A DNA stretch of 64,000 bases from Pyrocephalus nanus (lineage: Eukaryota > Chordata > Aves > Passeriformes > Tyrannidae): positions 4,832,001 to 4,896,000 of the forward strand of contig CM076272.1 in NCBI GenBank assembly GCA_038380795.1, written 5' to 3'. Within the stretch, counting starts at the first letter, position 1. Every line of letters begins with the position of its first letter. Of the stretch, positions 1 through 11,910 are shown piece by piece. Both the position numbers and the translations under genes were made by a program. The notes under the pieces are model-generated. The model did not search any database, had not been told where the DNA came from, and saw only the letters and a program-made list of their open reading frames with translations.

Positions 1-1202
1 GAACTGAGCTTATCCCTGGGCACAGCAAACTGTCTGGTCCGAGGGGCTGCATTAGAGCATCTTCTCTTCAGCCTCTAATCCTGCAGTCATGCCATAGCCA
101 CAATTTCCCCCATGTCCTTGAGTAAACTCGCCCATTTTGGTGACTTTTCTCATTTTAAAATTTTATTTCATTAAAATAAGGGGCTTTTCTATGCATTCAT
201 CCCTCATGAAGGCTCTCTCAGCCTTGGCCCTCACTCCTGGCCATGATTTTTCATCCCCAAGAGCGTTTTGGAAGCTGTCACTCCAGCTGCTGATGGCAGG
301 GAAGGTAATTCAGCAGCCCTGGCACACGACTAATGAGCTTTTGTTTCCTGGGCTATCGACGATGATGCTAGTTTATATTTATTTATTTATTTATTGCAAT
401 CAATACATAAATCAGGGTGGCTTTAGAGATGTTTCCTCTGTATTGAAAGGCCCAGGATGCATCAGCAGCATTTAGAAAGATGTAGAAAAAGCTTTATTTG
501 AAATCATGTGTTTAAAATGTAGCTCAGTTTTGCAGTTATTTCACCTGTGCATCCACTGCTGCTGTTAGGATTTATAAGCTGCATGTTTTTACCTTTTGTT
601 TCCTTTTTATTTTGGGTGGGGAAGCTGCACTTTAAGATTTTAAGGTATCAAACATCTGATGTGATGTCTGCTTTTGCAGTGTCTTTCCCAGACACTGGTA
701 CTAAAACACTCAGAGTATCAAACCTGTGGCATCTTTTGCTAGGAAAGTCTGAATGTTTTATCCTTGCATTGTTTTTATCTGGGATGTTCATAGTGATTTT
801 GGTGAGCGTTGATCGGGTTTGCAGGAAAACCTCTGAGAATGTGAAGCACACGAGGTCAGGCGCTTGGGAATCGTGAAATCCGAGTTACCTGTGCAATCTT
901 CATTTAGCTCGTGTTGAGGTAGGGCTGGACTTGACATCCTCATCCCCTGCTTGATTTCTGGCAGGATGGAATCCAGGTCTGGACGGAAGAACCTCTGCAT
1001 GCCCACAAGTCCATGAGGGAGTACTGGGAGCACAGGGATGGTGCTGGTCCCTCCACTGGTTTACCAGTTTGGCACCACCGAGCTGGCGAGGAGGACCAGG
1101 GTTCACCATCACAGCCTTGGGACCTCATGTGACACGTGGTCCTGGAGCTTAAATACCTCCAAGTCTGGGAAAACTGGGAGCAAACTTCCAGTGTCTGATG
1201 TG

Positions 1203-1503
1203 GGCCTACAAGGGAACCAGAGAGGGGCTCTTCATCAGGAACTGTAGTGACAGGAAAAGGGGAATGGTTTCCCCCTACCAGAGGGCAGGGTTAGATGGGA
1301 TATTGGGAGGGGAGGCCCTGGCACAGCTTGCTCAGAGAAGCTGTGGCTGCCCCATCCCTGGAAGTGTCCAAGGCAAGGTGGGACCGGGCTTGGAGCAACC
1401 TGGGATAGTGGAAGGTGTCCCTGCCCTTGGCAGTGGGGTGGGACGAGATGATCTTTAATGACCTTTAATGATCTTCCAACTCAGTGCTGGGATTCTGTGA
1501 TTC
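1203..1503 (+). mobile_element. CR1 LINE 3' fragment
   Basis: The order of conserved blocks is that of avian CR1 3' ends: AGAGAGGGGCTCTTCATCAG, then GGGCAGGGTTAGATGGGATA, GAAGCTGTGGCTGCCCCATC, CTTGGAGCAACCTGGGATAG, and a terminal GGGATTCTGTGATT. It is 5'-truncated as usual for LINE insertions. A short duplication (ATCTTTAATGACCTTTAATG) lies near the 3' end. Not coding. Confidence 0.85.
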
Positions 1504-2849
1504 AAACGTGACCTGAGAGCTTCTAAAGCCATTTGGGCTTGTTAGTTTTGGTAAGCATAGCATGTCTGCTTTTACCCAGTTCTAGTTCTCCCTCCAAACC
1601 GTGCAACTTTTGAACTCAGTTCCTTTAAAAATGCATTTATTAGGGAGCAAACAAGGTCGTTGAACTGCTTGAAGCATCTTAGCCGGTCAAACTCGATTTC
1701 AAAAATTCCTCCATCCCCTCAGTTTGTAAATAAAGTGGGTTTGTGTTCCCATTTGCACACGAAACACACGGTTGGAAGCACATTCACTGTGTTGTTGATG
1801 AAGCTCCAGCCTGGTCCTGGGGTCCTGCTCCCCAGACAGGCTGGGTGCAGGTTTCAGTTTGGAAAGACAGTGATTTTTTTGTGTTGAGGTTAAAAGGGGT
1901 GTCTGATTTTCTCAGGCTTGGGTCCCGCGTGCGACGTTTGCTTCACTTCCTCTCGAGCGAACGGGATTTCTCCCTTCTTGGCAAAGTAAACATGAACATA
2001 AATATTTAAAGGATCTCGGCTTAAGTTTGCAAATTTGAGACTTTCTCCAACATTCCTTTGGACAAAAGCAGTGGGGTTGGAGATTTGGGAAGTGTCTGGG
2101 TACTTCCCTGCTCTGGGAAGAAGCTTATAATTCTTCAGCCTTCCTGCTGCAAAAATATTCTGATGTGTCCTCAGGTTAGATGTGCTGGGATTATCACAAA
2201 GCTTGGATTTCCTATGGAATTGTAAGGATGAAATGCTACTGATGGAATGTCTATAGATCATCGAAATTGTTTTTATGGAATTTTATTTTTCTTTTACACA
2301 GGCCAAATTTTTCCATAGGTTTTGGGTACATGTGTGAAGGCACAGGTGTTGAGACTATAGAAACCAAATGTGAAACGCTGCCAGATAATGGATAAAAACA
2401 GGAAAAAAGGGAAATGGAATAGTCTTTGTTTTCTTTGTGTGACTCTTTAATATTAAATCTCACTGCTGTGTTTGACAGGTCAGATGCCATGGTGAGATGT
2501 ATGTCTCACTCTTGTGATTGCATCGATGTGTCTTGGAATTAAACCTTTAAAATCAAACTCACCAAACCACTTGACCCCAGAAATTACAAAAATTCAGAAG
2601 GGAAGGCCATAGGACAGGGATTTTTAGAGTTGAGCTCAGTTTTGTGTCTGTTTTTAAGGTATTATCCAGAGTTACAGCTCTGCTGGACCTCATGGTAGCA
2701 TCGTTCTGTCTAGGTAGAGGATCCACAGCAGGTGGATTTCCACAAGACTGTGGAAAAATCTTACAAGTGAAGTGAGAGCTCCATGTCTTTGCCACAAATG
2801 CTTTTTATTTCTAACAACCCTCTGCGATTTTAATGCTCCATCCTCTGGA

Positions 2850-2965
2850 GGAATGTAGGATCCCTTGGATTAGAAGACACTTCTGGAAGTCACTTAGTCC
2901 AAGTCCTGCTTCCAGCAGGGTCATCTGCAAGGTCAGATTGGGTTCCTTGTGGCTTTAGGTGTCTT
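2850..2965 (-). mobile_element. Decayed antisense CR1 3' remnant
   Basis: TTAGTCCAAGTCCTGCTTCC followed by AGCAGGGTCATCTGCAAGG resembles the complement of a CR1 3' region (consensus-like AGTCCAACCCCCTGCTCAAGCAGG). It is heavily diverged, so it is old, and the boundaries are approximate. Confidence 0.5.
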
Positions 2966-5000
2966 GTGCTGGTTGTCTTCCACCTGTGATTTGAGGGTTG
3001 CAGGAAGGGAAGGGAAGGGAAGTGGTTTGAGCTGCGTTGGGTCCAAAGGGAACAGAATTGTACATGATCCACAGCAGCCCTTGCTCACGGGGTGCAGCTT
3101 CCACTTGCAAGGCTGTTAAACTGCCACCTCCCGCTGCCTTTCCGTGGGTTCCTTAAGCAGATCTAGTCACAGGCTGCAGTTGAAAGAGGATCTGGCGTGG
3201 CTGAAGTTAATCTTGGGAGGGGAACAGGGGTAGTCCGGGTCTGTTTGCTGATAATCAGCACGGAGCTGGCAAGCGGCCGGCTCTGCTGTGGTATGGTGGA
3301 AACTCTTTGGAGTTTTTCCAGGCTAAATGAAATAAATAAATACCTGTTGGTTTAAGGATTATAGTTTCTCCCCAAATTCATTTCTTGCACTGCAGTTTCT
3401 CATTAGGCATGGATGGGCATCCCTGTGGGGGGGGTGAGGCATCTCTTCCTTGTGTAGGGTTCTCAGACACCTTTGGCTGTTCACACGGTGCCAAACCATG
3501 GGGAGACAAAGCTGTGGGCCATAGTTTTGGGCTCTGTTGGTGTTTTTTGTCAGCCCTCCCTTTGTCTCTCCATTGGGTTCTGAAGTGCTTTGAAAGGTCT
3601 CTTCCAGGTCCTGAAGAAGGTTTATGAAATCCCTGTTGGTGTTGAGGCCCTTAGGAATACGCTGGCTCTGTGTGCAGGTCAATCCCCTTGATGGGAGGGC
3701 TGGACCACACCCTTTCAACCCTGGTGTTCTCAGTGGTTCCCACTGGCTGCTCAGTTTCTCATGGAGAAATCCTGGTCTCCATCCCTGTGACTCGTAGGAG
3801 TTCCTGCAAATCTCTGTGAGGAGCCATGGGGAGCAGAGCAGGGGCTGTCCTGCTGGGATCCTGTGTGCAACAGCAAAGGAGAAATATGTTTTAAAATACA
3901 TAAATGCCTTGGTTACCACCTTTATTCATGCAAAACCAGCAAAAATATGTGGGTTTCAATATAATTTTTGAGTCTTATTTGCTGGTCTCTTCACCTTGAG
4001 TCACTTCTGGTACACTCCAAAATGACCTTGAATCCTGGAGTTACTCTTCTTCAGAAGCCTATTCCAGGTCTCCACTTTTATCCATAATGCAGGGAGAATC
4101 TGACAGCCTCTGTGCTGTTCTGTAATCAAAATTCTTACCCCTGTCTTCAATTTCTTGTAAAGCATGACCTTTAAAAATGTACCCTGGACATGGTATATCA
4201 TGGTTGAGCAGTAATGGAAGAGGAGTGTTTAATCCACATAGATCCATCTTTGGAAAACCTGAGCTTTAAAACCAACCCAAATTACGAATGTTTTTGATAG
4301 ACTGCCAAGAATTCTTTTATTGTCTTCAGCATCTACATGGTTGCTTTTGAGGGATGAACTTAAAACAAGTTAACTGAAAATATTTACTTCAGAAGACTTC
4401 CGTACCTCTACTGTCTTTTCATATTTCACATAAATACATTGACTGAAATTAAACTTCTCCCAAATGTTGCCATTTTAACTTTTAGAGGACTTGTCTCTGA
4501 GCTTTCAGGTTGGTTTGTGCTTGTTGGGTGCACAGGACAGCTTCCCTAGGGAGGAATTAGTAAATGATTTAATTGTTAAGGAATGTGATCCCATTAGGCA
4601 AAAAATAAATAAATAATGGGCCGCGGTGGATCGTTAGAAACGTTGCGCTTGATTAAAACAATGCTGAGCAAATTGTCAAGATTTTTTTGAATAAGTGGGG
4701 CTTTTTTGGATGAGAGAGGTTGTGTGGGTAAATAACCCTTCTGGGAGTTCCTTGGAGAAATGTAAGTGCAGGAGAGCCGGTCCCTGCTCCTTAATTCTCC
4801 AACTGCTCCAAAAATGGGGCATCACTGTGTGGGATTTGTTGCTGCTGGCGGTGGCAGGGATGGCTGAGCCACTCCAGCTCCACAGAGGGACTGGGCCAGG
4901 CGTTGTTTAAAGGCAGAGCCATTGTTCCTTCTGCTTCTTTTCATCCCAAAGTGAAGCTCCAGCTGTGCTGCCGAGGGACACACAGTTTGGGCCATGTCTG

Positions 5001-5400
5001 ACCCTGCAAGGAGGGCACAGCTCCGTGTTCATCCTGCGGGCAGGAGCGCGGCGGCACCGGCCTGCACGGGCAGGCTGGTGTTCCCTTGTCGGAGCAGGGC
5101 TCAGCCGGCGCTTGGATAATCTTATCCGCAGGCGCTTCTCCGTGCCCGGCAGGTAGGCGAGGAGATAGCAGGACAATGCAGAGCAGAGGTCAGGTTTGAG
5201 GAGCCTGCAGCAGATAACGAGGAATCTCAAGAGTTTTCCTCAGCTATGAACAGAATGAACTCACCGAAGGCGGCCGAGGCTTCTGCGGGAGGATTGGATA
5301 CACCAGGAATCCTTCGGCTGCTCCCTGCGTAACCTGGCCCGGCTCCGAGGAGTGCGAGCGCATCTCGGCTTGTCAGAGCACTTGTTTCGTAGTTCCCTGC
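5001..5400. promoter_or_regulatory. CpG-dense islet, candidate alternative first exon or promoter
   Basis: By eye there are about 27 CpG dinucleotides in 400 bp of moderately GC-rich sequence, against CpG-poor flanks. CCCGGCAG|GTAGGC at 5146-5159 resembles a splice donor. No TATA box or recognised coding sequence was found. A role as a MYO9A or neighbouring-gene promoter is inference; it could instead be an enhancer or simply GC-rich unique sequence. Confidence 0.35.
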
Positions 5401-7344
5401 TCCAAACACATCTCTGGTTTCACTGCAATCCACAGGGATTGGATTAAGGAGTTTATTATCACTGATAAGCATTAGCAGCAATATTTCTTCTTCGAAGGCT
5501 GAAATGGTACCTCTCAGAAACGAATTGCTAAGAAAGATGACTTGGCAGCTGTTGTCCATTCCTTGCCCCACCACATTTGTGGAAAAGACATGGACTCGTG
5601 TGTTGTTCCAGGCTCAAATCCCTGTGTAATTCCAGGTGGGAGTTGCTGCCTTCCAACGTGTTGGTTCTGAGTTCACCTGTGCTGTATGCCGTGTTTCTTT
5701 TCCTCTCCCTCCATTTCTGTGATTCAAATCCCTCTCTAGACCTGTTGAATTTGTCTGTGGTGAACAATACAATAAATATGAGGAGCAAAAAAGAATTAAA
5801 AATAGATAAATAATAATAAATAATAATCTTCAGCACATGGAGTAAGAATAATGGAACAGCAAAAAACCTGAGCCCCAAAGTCCATGTCTGAGGTGCTGAG
5901 AATTCATCCTCCCACCTAAAAGTTTTTGATGGAAAGAAGTAAGATCTGAACACTGAAACAAGGGGGGAAAAGAATCCCTGCCTGAACGTTTTCCTGTATT
6001 TTGTTCCCGTGGAGGGAAGGTGTGAATCTCACCCGCAGCGTCCGCTTGCTGGTTTGGAGCAGCATTAGGGGTTTCCTCCCCTTGGTTGCTTTTCTGTGGT
6101 GCAACTGCTCCGGAGCTGCTTTCGTTTTTGTTTGGTCGGGGAAGATGTGAAACCCGAGGAGCAGGAGCTGAATGAGCTGTTTCATGCAGTTGTTGCAGTC
6201 TGGTGAGTGGCCCCGTGTGAGAGTTTTTCAGTCGCACGCAAAGCTCGTTGCAAAGCTCAGTCTAAAAGTAGCTCAGGGCCTGATGTTCGTGGTGCAGGCT
6301 GTGTGTGGTGGGGAGATTATGATCTTCTGTCTCGTGTTGGGTTTATTTTTAGTCAAAATAAAATCCCAGAGAGAATAGCTCAAAAAATAATTGGAAATTA
6401 AAACCTGCAGACGTGAATTTACAGTGGCTTAAATGCAGTTTTTCTCTGTTATTTATCAGTTATTTTTCCCTGCGTGTGGACTTATCCTCTGCACCAAAAA
6501 ATGGGTTGTGTTTTTTTATCTTCTTGTAGGACTGGATCACCTTTCTTTTCTGTTTTGGTTTTCTGGGAGCATTAATCTGCATACTTTCTGTTCAGGTATG
6601 TTCTTCAGGGGCTTGGAGGGGACAGGTATTCCAAAAACTTGAACAATTTTCCTTAGGTGAAGGATCACTACGGGTTCAGGTGCTGCCATTATTAGCAAGA
6701 CTCCGGCCAGCTGCAGTTTAATTTTCTAAATGTCTGCACCTTGAAATTCCTGATGGTTATAGAAATATGTGTGTTTGTGTGCTTTGGGAGCTGGAGCTTT
6801 GGAACGCCAAGATAATATTTAGCGAGCGGTACCGATGGATTTGAGGAGAACTTCAGTCTAAGCTGGGAAATTAATCATCAAAAAACCAGCCTCTTTGGTT
6901 CCTAAGCTCCATGTGGGCTGTAAAATGATTGCAAAGCTGCAAAGTCAAGTGAAAAAACTTATTGGGAAATAGTGAGTTAGGGATGTGGTGCACACCAGGA
7001 GACCTTGGGATGCTTCTCCCGGTGGGCATTTTTTTCAGGAGCATCCCGCTGAGGTGGATGTCCTTGGAACCTTGGGGATGGGAGAGGAGACATGGAAGGA
7101 AACAAAGCTCAAAACTAACCAGAGAAATTCTTCTGGTTTAGTTCTGGATTGTGTTAGCTGGAGTCTCATCCTTTTGGGAAGAGTGAGACGGAAGATGCTG
7201 TGGTGGGATGGAGGACCTGGGTCAGACCAGGTTAGACTTGAGGTGTTCTTGCCAGTGTTGCTGGGGACTGTGGCTTCATCCTGCACCTCCCAGTGCTCAG
7301 CAGCCCTGAAATCTAGACTTAAACTTGATTTTGGGACTTGTTTT

Positions 7345-7412
7345 GGGTTTAGTTTTTTTTTTTTCCTGGTGTTTTGGGTTTTTTTTGTGTTTGTTTTCTT
7401 TTTTTTTCCGCC
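7345..7412. repeat. T/G low-complexity tract
   Basis: Runs of T interrupted by GG and GTTT units with few other bases. Simple low-complexity DNA; no function visible. Confidence 0.8.
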
Positions 7413-10367
7413 CACAAGTACCTAAAAATACCCCCAGCTCAGGTCACCTGGTAGGAATCGCTGCTTATTGTAGAGGCTAGTAGGGAAGTAGATTTTCTTT
7501 GGTGGCATTTGCTTGCTGATAAGACTATTTTTTTAATGCATTTCCTTTCCTCATTCTCTACATGCCTTTTAGTTCCTCAAGAAACAAGGTGTGGGGCCTG
7601 CTGGTGCCTTAGTGGAGGTTGGAATCCTCTGGGTTTGTAGGATATGCTGAGTTGGGTACATTTGGGCTGGGTGAATTTTGGGGTGAGCAGCCTTGCAAAT
7701 GTGTGTTATTTTGAGGAAAGCAAGTATTTTGCTCACATTACAAAGTATTTCCGAGGGATTTGTGCTGCTGGTGAAGTTTTGGGTGAGGGTCGCTCACTGC
7801 AACGTGCCAAAAAATCATCACCACACATTTGAGCTCCCTTTTCTTCTCCTCTCATTTTTAAAGCTTTTTTGTTGTCCTGAAGCTGTTGATTTTTGGGCAA
7901 AAACAATGCGAGGCAGTGGCTGTGGTCTGCAGGGTGGGGCTCGGAAAGGTCTTGTTGCTGATTCCCTTGGCTGGGAAGGGCTAATTATAGAGACAAACTG
8001 GGGAAGGAAGAGAACGGGGTCAATTAGAGCATCCAGCACAGTTTCCTTTAAATTAGAGGTTGGGCTGGAGAGATAAAAAAAAAGCCCAACCCCAACATTA
8101 AAGAGGCACAGAGTGAGATTTGAAAGGCTCTGGTGCACAGCGAGCTCGGCAGCTGCAGCAGATTCCTGCAGTTTCAGTTTGAAGTAAAGAACATGTTGAA
8201 TTAGGAGGTTGATTACCGGGATTGCCAAATTGAACTGAAAAGACAGAGATGTTCCTGCTGGGTTTATTCTTTAATATGGTTTTGGGTAGCTGTAGGTTGG
8301 GATAGCGAATGAAGCAAAGAAATTCTTGTTTCCACCATTGAGTAAAATGGATTTTCTGGGAAAGAGGAATTAATTTGAAGTCTGTAACACTCAGAATGTT
8401 TTATTTTCGTAACAAGGCTACTTACGTCTTTCTAAATGTAAAATGGATCAGTTTTGCACATATTTTATCCTTTGTTTGAGAGGCCAATGGGGCTAAACTT
8501 CTTTTTCTTGGAGCTGTCTTGTGGGTTTAAAAGGTTTTTCCCCTGGATTTGTGTGTGAGCTGACTGGGATTAGAGGACACAGTATTTGAAGAGGTGCTGC
8601 AGCCGCAGTACGAGCTCTTGGCTCGGAGCTCTGCAGGTGTGGAAAGCCATAAACCCCAATGCCAACTGTAATTCCTGCAAGTCAGGGAAAAACCAAGAAG
8701 TCTTTCCAGGTGCTCTTCCCAGATGATCCTCTCAGTGCCTTAACACCCTCTTGCCTCAGGTTCCCACCTTTTAGGGCAAAGCTGTGGTTTGCAGCCCCTC
8801 TTCACGTCTGCCGGGTACTTTTGCTTCCCCTTTTCCTGGCACCGTGTAATCCCTAGGAACTGCAGTGCACAAAGGGAGATGGCAGAGCAGGGGCAAAAAT
8901 CCCAAGTTTCGTGGTGCTTTTCAATCCAGATTGGCCAGTTCCGTGTGCCGGTGGTGTGACTCACCCCGGGCTTCCTCACTGGAGGCCACTCCTGGCAGGG
9001 CATCAAAGGAGCAGCCTGTGCTTTCAAACCAGAGCCGGGATCTTCCTGGAGCAGGGGCTGTTTTTCTGGTCCTGGGATCTCTTGTTGTAGGGAAGGTGGT
9101 GAGATGCTCCCAGATCTCAAGGGAATTTGTGATCAGCTCGATGAATTCATCCTGAGGGTGAGAAGGGTTTCTCTTTGCTTCTTGGAGCAAGGCATTTGTC
9201 CATCCGCGGGGTCTTGCCCAGCCGGGGCTGGGTTGGAAAAGGCCCCTTGGGATCAAGGACACAATCGGCAGAACAGTTTGTTCACTCTTAGTCTCTCCTG
9301 TAGGGCTGATATGCAGGGGTTTAGCGTGTCACTTAGGGAATTCCTTGGCTAGGAAGGGAATTTTTAGTTTTGTTTTTCCTGAGGGCATAGGTAGAGACGT
9401 GCTTTGTTCAGGCTGCGGTGCCAGCAGACTCCTGCCCTCCTCTCCTTTGTTGTCCGGGTAAAACTGAGGATGGAAGTGATTCTCCCTCATTTTTTGTTAA
9501 ACCAGGTTGGCTCTAAACCTTTGAAAGAGTAATTTCTGTTGTAAGTTTTATTTATTTGGAGTCAGGAGTGCGAGGAGTTCTGCCAGGAGGGGTTTAGGAT
9601 TGTACCACCAGGAAAAGCAGGAAAAGCCACAGTTGGACCTAGGAGAGGAATGGACCTGCAGGGTCACCAATGACCTGATGCAAGAACCTCCTCCTTGTGA
9701 GCTGCACTCTTATTCTTATGGATTTTTTTCAACTGAATCACATTGTCAATGTTTTATAGGTCTGTAATATTATTTTATAAACAACTTACAGCCTTATATA
9801 TTATTTTTAGGCTCTTTCTACTTGTTTGTTGTATCTCCTGTGTGCCTGAGTTACGGCAGAAGTTGCAAACACCTTCATCATTTGAGACAGATCCGTAGGG
9901 TCCACCAAGGAGATGTCCTGGCACACCTACAGCCTTGGGGATATTTCTGCTTTGGAGGTGTCCTGTAGGGGACGGAAAAGCTGGAGAGAAAGGGATGTAT
10001 AAATATTTAGAGGCTTCTTCTTTCAAATGTATGACAGGAGGGTCTTGGAATATCATGAAAGTGATGACTTTCGTTTTTATTTATTTTCATGAGTGGGTTG
10101 GAGCTGGAGATGGGCATCCTGAGCTGGCAGAGGAGTCAATCTCCTGACAGTAATGTGGAATTATACCTGAGGAAGGGCCTTGGAGGTACAGATAAAAAAT
10201 GCCAGGTTAATTCCGTGAGAGTCTGTTGGGGGACAAGAGAAGAGCAACATGGTCTGATAAAACCCGTGATTTTTGCTGCAGTGTCCTGGCAGGGCAGGAC
10301 TGCCTTTCCCTGATCCCAGGGAAGCTGCTCCACTGGCTGGGATAAGTGCCTGGAAAGGGAGCTTTCC

Positions 10368-10390
10368 TTTTTTTTTTTTTTTTTTTTTAG
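10368..10390. repeat. Poly-T tract
   Basis: An uninterrupted run of a little over 20 T. Length is approximate. Confidence 0.85.
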
Positions 10391-11580
10391 GAGGGATTTA
10401 GCCCCATCAATTTTTAATTTAGGCAGTGACATTTTAACTCCCGGATTGCTCTGGTTCCTCTTTTGCTTCCATTTCACACACACGTTTCTGTCCTTGTGGT
10501 TACTCTTGTGTGTGACAGTACATGGATGGTGGTGTGGTTTTCATATCACCTCCTTGTTCTGCACCTATCTCCTGCAATCCCTGGAGTTTTGGAGTATTTC
10601 TATACTACTTTTTTAAAAATTTAATAATAATTTTCCTTATTTTTGTTCAGCTGATGTTGATGAACCGATCTGTGCTTTCCCTCTTCCCTGTTGCACAACG
10701 TTTTGTCGCAATTTGGGACACTGTAAAACCAAGCTTCCTAATTTTTTTTTTTTTTCTGGTGAAGTCATCAAATTAACATTTTTATTCTGGGTTGTTTCCC
10801 ACAGAGCCCTGCATTGATTTTTCTTGTTGATTTTGGTCAGTCAGCACAACTGCTGAGCACGTGAAGCTTCCCTGCATTGCTTAGTTCTATTCTGCTGTTT
10901 GGTTTTCGAATCAGTCCTTCAGCTGAGAGCCCTTCGATGCAAAGTCTTGCAATTTGGGATGCCCTGGACTTCTAATTAAAATTTTAGCGAGTCACCTGGA
11001 GTTGGTTGTGTGTGAAAACTGCCCATGGGAAGCCACTGCCTGGTACGATGTGCTGAAGGAGGGAATTCTCTGTTAGGTCTGGGATTTTTAATAGTCTCAT
11101 TTAATTTTGCATGGATTCAGATGTCCGAGCATCAACACTCAGTGCTGCTGCTGCTGTACTTTTTTCCCTCCTCAGTCTAGTCAGGACTTTAGACCTGGCT
11201 TTAATTCTCTCGTTTCCTATGATTCTCAGTTAACCCTCTTTTCAGGAAGTCGGTGCTTCCTGCAGCTATTTGTAGTTCTGTGTCCAAGAGAAACGAGGTG
11301 ATTGAAATATGAGGAAGCCTTTGGGAAGATTCGTTTGGAGGTACCAGGGTGGGGTTTTTTTGTGTGTTTAAGGCATTGTCGAGGTGAAAGCCGGCGGCAG
11401 CAGCACCTCATTAATCTTATTTGCGGTGTTTGAAGAGTATCTGATGCAATTGTCCCTTCCTCCATACGGGAAATCTAATCTCCACTTGAATTAGCCCTTG
11501 AAATAAGGCTCCTGGTTTATAGATGAGTAGACAAATATTAGGGCTGCGTCACTGAGGGCTTTATCCCTCTCCGAGACAAA

Positions 11581-11910
11581 GCGGTTGGGCTCCAACGCAG
11601 GTTATTTATGCACAGAAAACAGACTTATCAGCATTCCTGGATTGCCCCTGTTGCCGAGAGCGGGCCCTCCTGCCCCCGAACAAAGCCTCATTTAGCTCCA
11701 CGGCTCCTTCCCCATCCCAGAAATCAAATATTTCCCCGTTTTCCCACGTGGCCGGTATTCCTGGCGCTGCCCACGGCGTGCATGCCGAAAATGCATAAAG
11801 AATCCGGTGTCCGTGGGCAGATCCCGCGGCAGCCCAGGGCTCCCGGCCCTGGGGCTGGAATAAGTGCAGCCTGTTCCCTTGGCGCCTACACGGTCTGACG
11901 GCCTGGCAGG
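11581..11910. promoter_or_regulatory. CpG-dense islet, function unknown
   Basis: About 21 CpGs in 330 bp by eye (for example GGCGCTGCCCACGGCGTGCA at 11763-11782). There is no matching repeat family or splice-bounded coding exon. Open frames across it lack any recognisable domain. Confidence 0.3.

Noticed and set aside
3359..3919. Open frame of 186 codons on the - strand
   Set aside because: No recognisable domain or splice sites; chance ORF.
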